Shown here: one piece after another, positions 6,074 to 9,429 of the stretch
Layout: every line of letters begins with the position of its first letter
Numbering within the stretch: the stretch's first letter is position 1
Assembly: GCA_934486755.1 (NCBI GenBank)
Contig: CAKSQT010000061.1
Location: 1-9,429 of the forward strand
Direction of reading: 5' to 3'
Origin: an uncultured Eubacteriales bacterium
GTDB taxonomy: Bacteria > Bacillota > Clostridia > Oscillospirales > Acutalibacteraceae
Length of the DNA: 9,429 bases
Position numbers and translations under genes: made by a program
Notes under the pieces: generated by a model
The model's database searches: none
What the model was told of the DNA's origin: nothing
What the model saw: the letters and a program-made list of their open reading frames with translations, nothing else

Positions 6074-7858
6074 ATGAGTCAAGCAATATATGACGCCATA
6101 CACAGCGAAGTATACGGCGTATGGTTTTTAATAGGTGCCGCGTTTGTATTTTGGATGCAAGCAGGCTTTGCAATGGTTGAAACGGGCTTCACCAGAGCGA
6201 AAAACGCAGGAAACATACTGATGAAAAACCTTATGGATTTTTGTATCGGTACGATAATGTTTATAGTTATCGGCTTCGGTCTTTTCTTGGGCGAAGATCT
6301 TATAGGACTTATCGGCAAGCCCGGATTTGATATTTTCACCGATTATGCTAACTTTGATTGGTCTAACTTTGTATTTAACCTTGTGTTCTGTGCTACTACC
6401 GCTACGATAGTTTCGGGCGCTATGGCAGAAAGAACAAAATTCCTTTCCTACTGCGTTTATTCAGCAGTTATCTCAGCGGTTATTTACCCTGTTGAGGCGC
6501 ACTGGACTTGGGGCGGCGGCTGGCTTGCAAAGCTCGGCTTCCACGATTTTGCAGGTTCAAACTGCATACACATGGTAGGCGGTATATGCGCGCTTATCGG
6601 TGCCGCTATGGTAGGGCCCCGTATAGGAAAGTTTGTTAAAAACAAGGAAGGTAAAATAACAAAGGTAAACGCTTTCCCAGGTCACAGTCTTACAATAGGC
6701 TGTCTCGGCGTGTTTATTCTCTGGCTCGGCTGGTACGGCTTCAACGGCGCCGCCGCAACCTCAATAGACGAAATGGCTTCAATATTTGTTACAACGACGA
6801 TAGCTCCGTCTGTTGCTACGGTAGTTGCAATGATATTCACTTGGGTAAAATACGGCAAGCCCGATGTTTCAATGTGTCTTAACGCTTCTCTTGCAGGCTT
6901 GGTTGCTATAACCGCTCCCTGCGATGTGTGCGACGCGTTCGGCGCAATCGTAATAGGCGCTGTATCAGGTCTGATAGTAGTATTCGGCGTTTGGTTCCTT
7001 GATTACAAGCTCCGTGTAGATGACCCTGTCGGTGCGGTTGCGGTACATCTTTGCAACGGTATCTGGGGTACTATCTCAGTCGGCTTGTTTGCAACAAAGA
7101 CGGCTCCCGCCTTTGCAAGAGGCTACGGCGACGGCGTTTCGTTCGGTGCTAACCAGATTGCGGGCGAAGGTCTGTTCTACGGCGGCGGATTTAAGCAATT
7201 GGGAATACAGCTGCTCGGTATGTTCTCGACCGCCCTTTGGACCGCAGTTACAATAGCGCTTGCGTTCCTTGTCATAAAGAAGATATTCGGACTCCGCGTT
7301 TCACGCGAGGAAGAAATCGAGGGTCTTGACGTTAAGGAGCACGGCTTACAAAGTGCTTACGCAGGCTTTGCGACACTGCCCGAATATATTGACGAGGGCG
7401 ACGCTCCGGTAGCGGTAACAGGCGACGTTCCCGTTGCGGAAGCGGTTGAGGTAAAGGAAATGCCCAAGGTTGCGGCTGATGTCCGTGCAAGCGGAGAGAA
7501 GATAACCAAGGTTGAGGTTGTTTGTAAGGAATCACGCCTTGAAAGCCTTAAAAACGCAATGGTCGGCATAGGCATTACAGGTATGACGGTAACCCACGTT
7601 CTCGGCTGCGGCGTACAGAAAGGCAAGCCTGAATATTACCGCGGCGTTGAGGTTGAGGCTTCCCTGCTTCCTAAGATTCAGGTTGACATTGTTGTTTGCA
7701 AGGTTCCTGTTTCCCAGGTTGTTGAGACCGCCAAAAAGGTTCTTTACACGGGTCACATCGGCGACGGTAAGATATTCGTTTATGATGTTGAAAACGTTGT
7801 AAAGGTACGTACAGGCGAAGAAGGTTATGACGCTCTGCAAGATGTTGAGCAGTTCTGA
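6074..7858 (+). CDS. amt: Ammonium channel (Amt family) with fused C-terminal PII signalling domain
   Basis: Inner-membrane ammonium channel of 594 aa; Amt proteins are usually about 400-450 aa. The Amt part (about 1-425) has about eleven hydrophobic helices and the family signatures YPVEAHWTWGGGW and DFAGSNCIHMVGG. The pore twin histidines are His166 and His325 (AVHLCNGIWGT), the gate has Phe105 and Phe223, and Asp158 is present. The cytoplasmic tail LRVSREEEIEGLDVKEHG is followed by an Ala/Val/Glu-rich linker (about 432-476) and a PII/GlnK-like domain (477-594). The PII part has GCGVQKG with Gln515, YYRG with Arg523, LLPK with Lys534, TGHIGDGKIFVYDVE and VRTGEEGYDAL. The uridylylation-site Tyr is Val527. 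In separate proteins the PII trimer plugs the Amt pore; here the ratio is fixed. An upstream in-frame ATG (6065) abuts AAGGG with no spacing, so 6074, nine bases away, is the likelier start. Probably co-transcribed with glnN. Confidence 0.95.
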   Translation: MSQAIYDAIHSEVYGVWFLIGAAFVFWMQAGFAMVETGFTRAKNAGNILMKNLMDFCIGTIMFIVIGFGLFLGEDLIGLIGKPGFDIFTDYANFDWSNFVFNLVFCATTATIVSGAMAERTKFLSYCVYSAVISAVIYPVEAHWTWGGGWLAKLGFHDFAGSNCIHMVGGICALIGAAMVGPRIGKFVKNKEGKITKVNAFPGHSLTIGCLGVFILWLGWYGFNGAAATSIDEMASIFVTTTIAPSVATVVAMIFTWVKYGKPDVSMCLNASLAGLVAITAPCDVCDAFGAIVIGAVSGLIVVFGVWFLDYKLRVDDPVGAVAVHLCNGIWGTISVGLFATKTAPAFARGYGDGVSFGANQIAGEGLFYGGGFKQLGIQLLGMFSTALWTAVTIALAFLVIKKIFGLRVSREEEIEGLDVKEHGLQSAYAGFATLPEYIDEGDAPVAVTGDVPVAEAVEVKEMPKVAADVRASGEKITKVEVVCKESRLESLKNAMVGIGITGMTVTHVLGCGVQKGKPEYYRGVEVEASLLPKIQVDIVVCKVPVSQVVETAKKVLYTGHIGDGKIFVYDVENVVKVRTGEEGYDALQDVEQF

Positions 7859-7865
7859 TAAAATC

Positions 7866-7894
7866 GGTGTGACAGGGCTCGAGCCTGTCACACC
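7866..7894. repeat. Perfect inverted repeat after amt
   Basis: GGTGTGACAGG and CCTGTCACACC, 11 bp, flank the loop GCTCGAG eight bases past the amt stop. The next T-run (7907-7911) is 12 bases away and lies inside the following hairpin, so this is not a textbook terminator, although some attenuation between amt and asnB is possible. It may be part of a small repeated element. Confidence 0.7.
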
Positions 7895-7924
7895 TACGAA
7901 ACAAAATTTTTAGTTTCGATAGGT
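7892..7924. repeat. Second inverted repeat in the amt-asnB gap
   Basis: ACCTACGAAAC (7892-7902) pairs with GTTTCG-A-TAGGT (7913-7924), 11 bp with one bulged A, around an A/T-only loop. It shares three bases with the hairpin at 7866-7894, so the two stems are mutually exclusive at that edge. Function unknown. Confidence 0.6.
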
Positions 7925-7939
7925 TAAGTAAAGCATAGA

Positions 7940-7959
7940 GGCTCCCTCAAAGGGGAGTC
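7940..7959. repeat. Third inverted repeat in the amt-asnB gap
   Basis: GGCTCCC and GGGAGTC form 7 bp (one G-U) around the loop TCAAAG, 14 bases before the asnB ribosome binding site. The loop does not have A at position 1 with G at position 4, so it is not called an ANTAR site. Confidence 0.55.
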
Positions 7960-7973
7960 AATATGCGTTTTGA

Positions 7974-7980
7974 AAGGGAG
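7974..7980 (+). promoter_or_regulatory. Ribosome binding site of asnB
   Basis: AAGGGAG, seven bases before the ATG at 7988. It fixes the start that places Cys directly after the initiator Met. Confidence 0.85.
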
Positions 7981-7987
7981 AAAATTT

Positions 7988-9429
7988 ATGTGTTCTATTA
8001 TGGGTTTCACCGGAAGTTCGATAACTCCGGAAGAATTTAAAATCGGTTTTGAAAAGACCGTGTCTCGCGGTCCGGATATGTCGGCGGTGGCAGAGCTTAA
8101 TAATGGAATGTTGGGATTCCACCGTCTTGCGATTATGGGACTTACCGACAAGGGTATGCAGCCGTTTTCGCTTGGGGAAAACAAGTTGGTATGCAACGGT
8201 GAAATCTACGGTTTTCGCCCGATAAAAGAGGATCTTATTAAACGCGGCTATACCTTTTCAAGCGAGTCCGACTGCGAAATACTGCTTCCTCTTTATGAAA
8301 TATACGGAACCGATATGTTCAAGATGCTGGACGCCGAGTTCGCAATGATAATTTATGACGGAAAAAGCGGCAAGCTGATAGCCGCACGCGACCCGATAGG
8401 TATACGTCCGCTTTATTACGGCTATAACAAGGGCGATGAAATAATGTTTGCCTCGGAGCCTAAAAACCTTGTGGGTCTTTGCAAAAAAATAATGCCGTTT
8501 CCCCCTGGACATTATTACAAGGACGGAAAATTTTACTGCTACCGCGATATGACCGAGGTTGACAGCGTATGTCACGACGATATTGAAACGGTTTGCAAAA
8601 AAATACACGAAAAGCTGGTTTCGGGAATTGAAAAAAGGCTTGACGCCGACGCTCCGCTCGGTTTTCTTTTGAGCGGCGGTCTTGATTCTTCGCTTGTATG
8701 CGCCGTTTCGGCTAAGATACTTAAAAAGCCGATAAAGACCTTTGCTATCGGAATGAGTACCGACGCTATCGACCTTAAATACGCAAAGGAAGTAGCCGAC
8801 TATATAGGCTCTGAACATACCGAAATAATCATCACCAAGGACGATGTTATAAAGGCGTTACCCGACGTTGTCGCTCTGCTCGGAACATACGATATAACGA
8901 CGATAAGAGCGAGCGTAGGTATGTATCTTATATGCAAGGCGATACACGAAACAACCGATGTGCGCGTTTTGCTCACAGGCGAAATATCCGACGAGCTTTT
9001 CGGTTACAAATACACCGACTTCGCGCCGAGCGCAAAGGCTTTTCAGGAGGAATCCGCAAAGCGTGTTCGCGAGCTTCATATGTATGACGTTCTGCGCGCA
9101 GACAGGTGCATTTCTGTAAACTCGCTTGAAGCGCGCGTTCCGTTCGGCGATCTTGATTTTGTGAAATATGTTATGAGCATTGACCCCGAAATGAAACTGA
9201 ATAAATATAACAAGGGTAAATATCTTCTCCGCCACGCCTTTGAGGGCGACTATCTTCCCTATGACATACTAATGCGTGAAAAGGCGGCTTTCTCGGACGC
9301 TGTCGGTCATTCTATGGTCGATTACATAAAGGAGTACGCCGAAACGCTGTATACCGACGAAGAATTTAAAGAGAAGTGTTCAAAATACGCCTACTGTCCC
9401 CCGTTCACAAAAGAATCCCTGTTATACAG
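7988..9429 (+). CDS. asnB: Asparagine synthetase, glutamine-hydrolysing, 3' end cut by window edge
   Basis: Cytosolic class II amidotransferase making asparagine from aspartate, ATP and glutamine. The open frame runs 480 codons to the window end without a stop; full-length AsnB proteins are typically 500-550 aa, so a short C-terminal part is missing. The N-terminal Ntn-type glutaminase domain starts MCSIMGF, with Cys2 becoming the nucleophile after Met removal. Substrate residues follow: His45-Arg46 (FHRLAIMG), Asn70-Gly-Glu72 (NGEIYG) and the SDCEILLPL segment. The ATP-pyrophosphatase synthetase domain has the PPi loop LLSGGLDSS (Ser229 to Ser235), the TFAIGM strand, GEISDELFGY and SLEARVPF. 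The nearest alternatives, other class II amidotransferases, lack this synthetase domain. It follows amt on the same strand after 129 bases with three hairpins; no clear promoter is seen in the gap, so it is either read through from the glnN-amt unit or has a weak promoter of its own. Confidence 0.95.
   Translation, partial: MCSIMGFTGSSITPEEFKIGFEKTVSRGPDMSAVAELNNGMLGFHRLAIMGLTDKGMQPFSLGENKLVCNGEIYGFRPIKEDLIKRGYTFSSESDCEILLPLYEIYGTDMFKMLDAEFAMIIYDGKSGKLIAARDPIGIRPLYYGYNKGDEIMFASEPKNLVGLCKKIMPFPPGHYYKDGKFYCYRDMTEVDSVCHDDIETVCKKIHEKLVSGIEKRLDADAPLGFLLSGGLDSSLVCAVSAKILKKPIKTFAIGMSTDAIDLKYAKEVADYIGSEHTEIIITKDDVIKALPDVVALLGTYDITTIRASVGMYLICKAIHETTDVRVLLTGEISDELFGYKYTDFAPSAKAFQEESAKRVRELHMYDVLRADRCISVNSLEARVPFGDLDFVKYVMSIDPEMKLNKYNKGKYLLRHAFEGDYLPYDILMREKAAFSDAVGHSMVDYIKEYAETLYTDEEFKEKCSKYAYCPPFTKESLLY

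Noticed and set aside
7866..7911. Hairpin after amt as an intrinsic terminator
   Set aside because: The T-run is 12 bases beyond the stem and lies in the loop of another hairpin, so the call would be unsafe. Listed as a repeat instead.
8258..9235. Two long minus-strand frames (8818-8258 and 9235-8858)
   Set aside because: They are shadows of asnB; the plus frame carries the whole conserved domain set.

Overview
The window reads as a nitrogen and glutamine metabolism island from a low-to-mid GC Firmicute, most likely a gut-type member of the class Clostridia (Oscillospirales/Ruminococcaceae-like). The pointers are a type III glutamine synthetase beside a short type I enzyme, an ANTAR antiterminator protein in the glnA transcript, strong Shine-Dalgarno sites, and near-consensus sigma-A promoters. 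The taxon is inferred from gene content only.

Layout. Two transcription units diverge from a 467-bp non-coding core (3481-3947). The leftward (minus) unit is: a type I glutamine synthetase of 399 aa (3480-2281); a 193-aa ANTAR protein with a degenerate receiver domain and a GTG start (2237-1656); and CTP synthase pyrG (1599 to beyond position 1, missing only its extreme C-terminus). The rightward (plus) unit is: a type III glutamine synthetase glnN of 695 aa (3948-6035); an ammonium channel fused to a C-terminal PII signalling domain (6074-7858); and asparagine synthetase asnB (7988 to beyond 9429, cut by the window end). A stretch with three consecutive hairpins (7866-7959) separates amt from asnB.

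Regulation. Each divergent unit starts with a strong promoter (TTGACT-16-TATAAT leftward, TTGACA-17-TATAAT rightward). Each is followed by a leader carrying an intrinsic terminator before the start codon, so control after initiation is likely. The leaders share a ten-base element, GCAANGRCGT: once on the minus strand and twice on the plus strand. In each case it folds as a hairpin with a six-base loop that has A at loop position 1 and G at position 4, which is the known hallmark of ANTAR-protein RNA targets. In both leaders a copy lies inside the 5' arm of the terminator, so the hairpin and the terminator exclude each other. The simplest reading is that the ANTAR protein encoded here binds both leaders and permits read-through into both operons.

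How the genes fit together. The Amt-PII fusion imports ammonium and carries its own nitrogen/energy sensor. The two glutamine synthetases fix ammonium into glutamine. PyrG and AsnB spend glutamine amide nitrogen on CTP and asparagine. No RNA genes, CRISPR arrays, insertion sequences or phage genes were seen.
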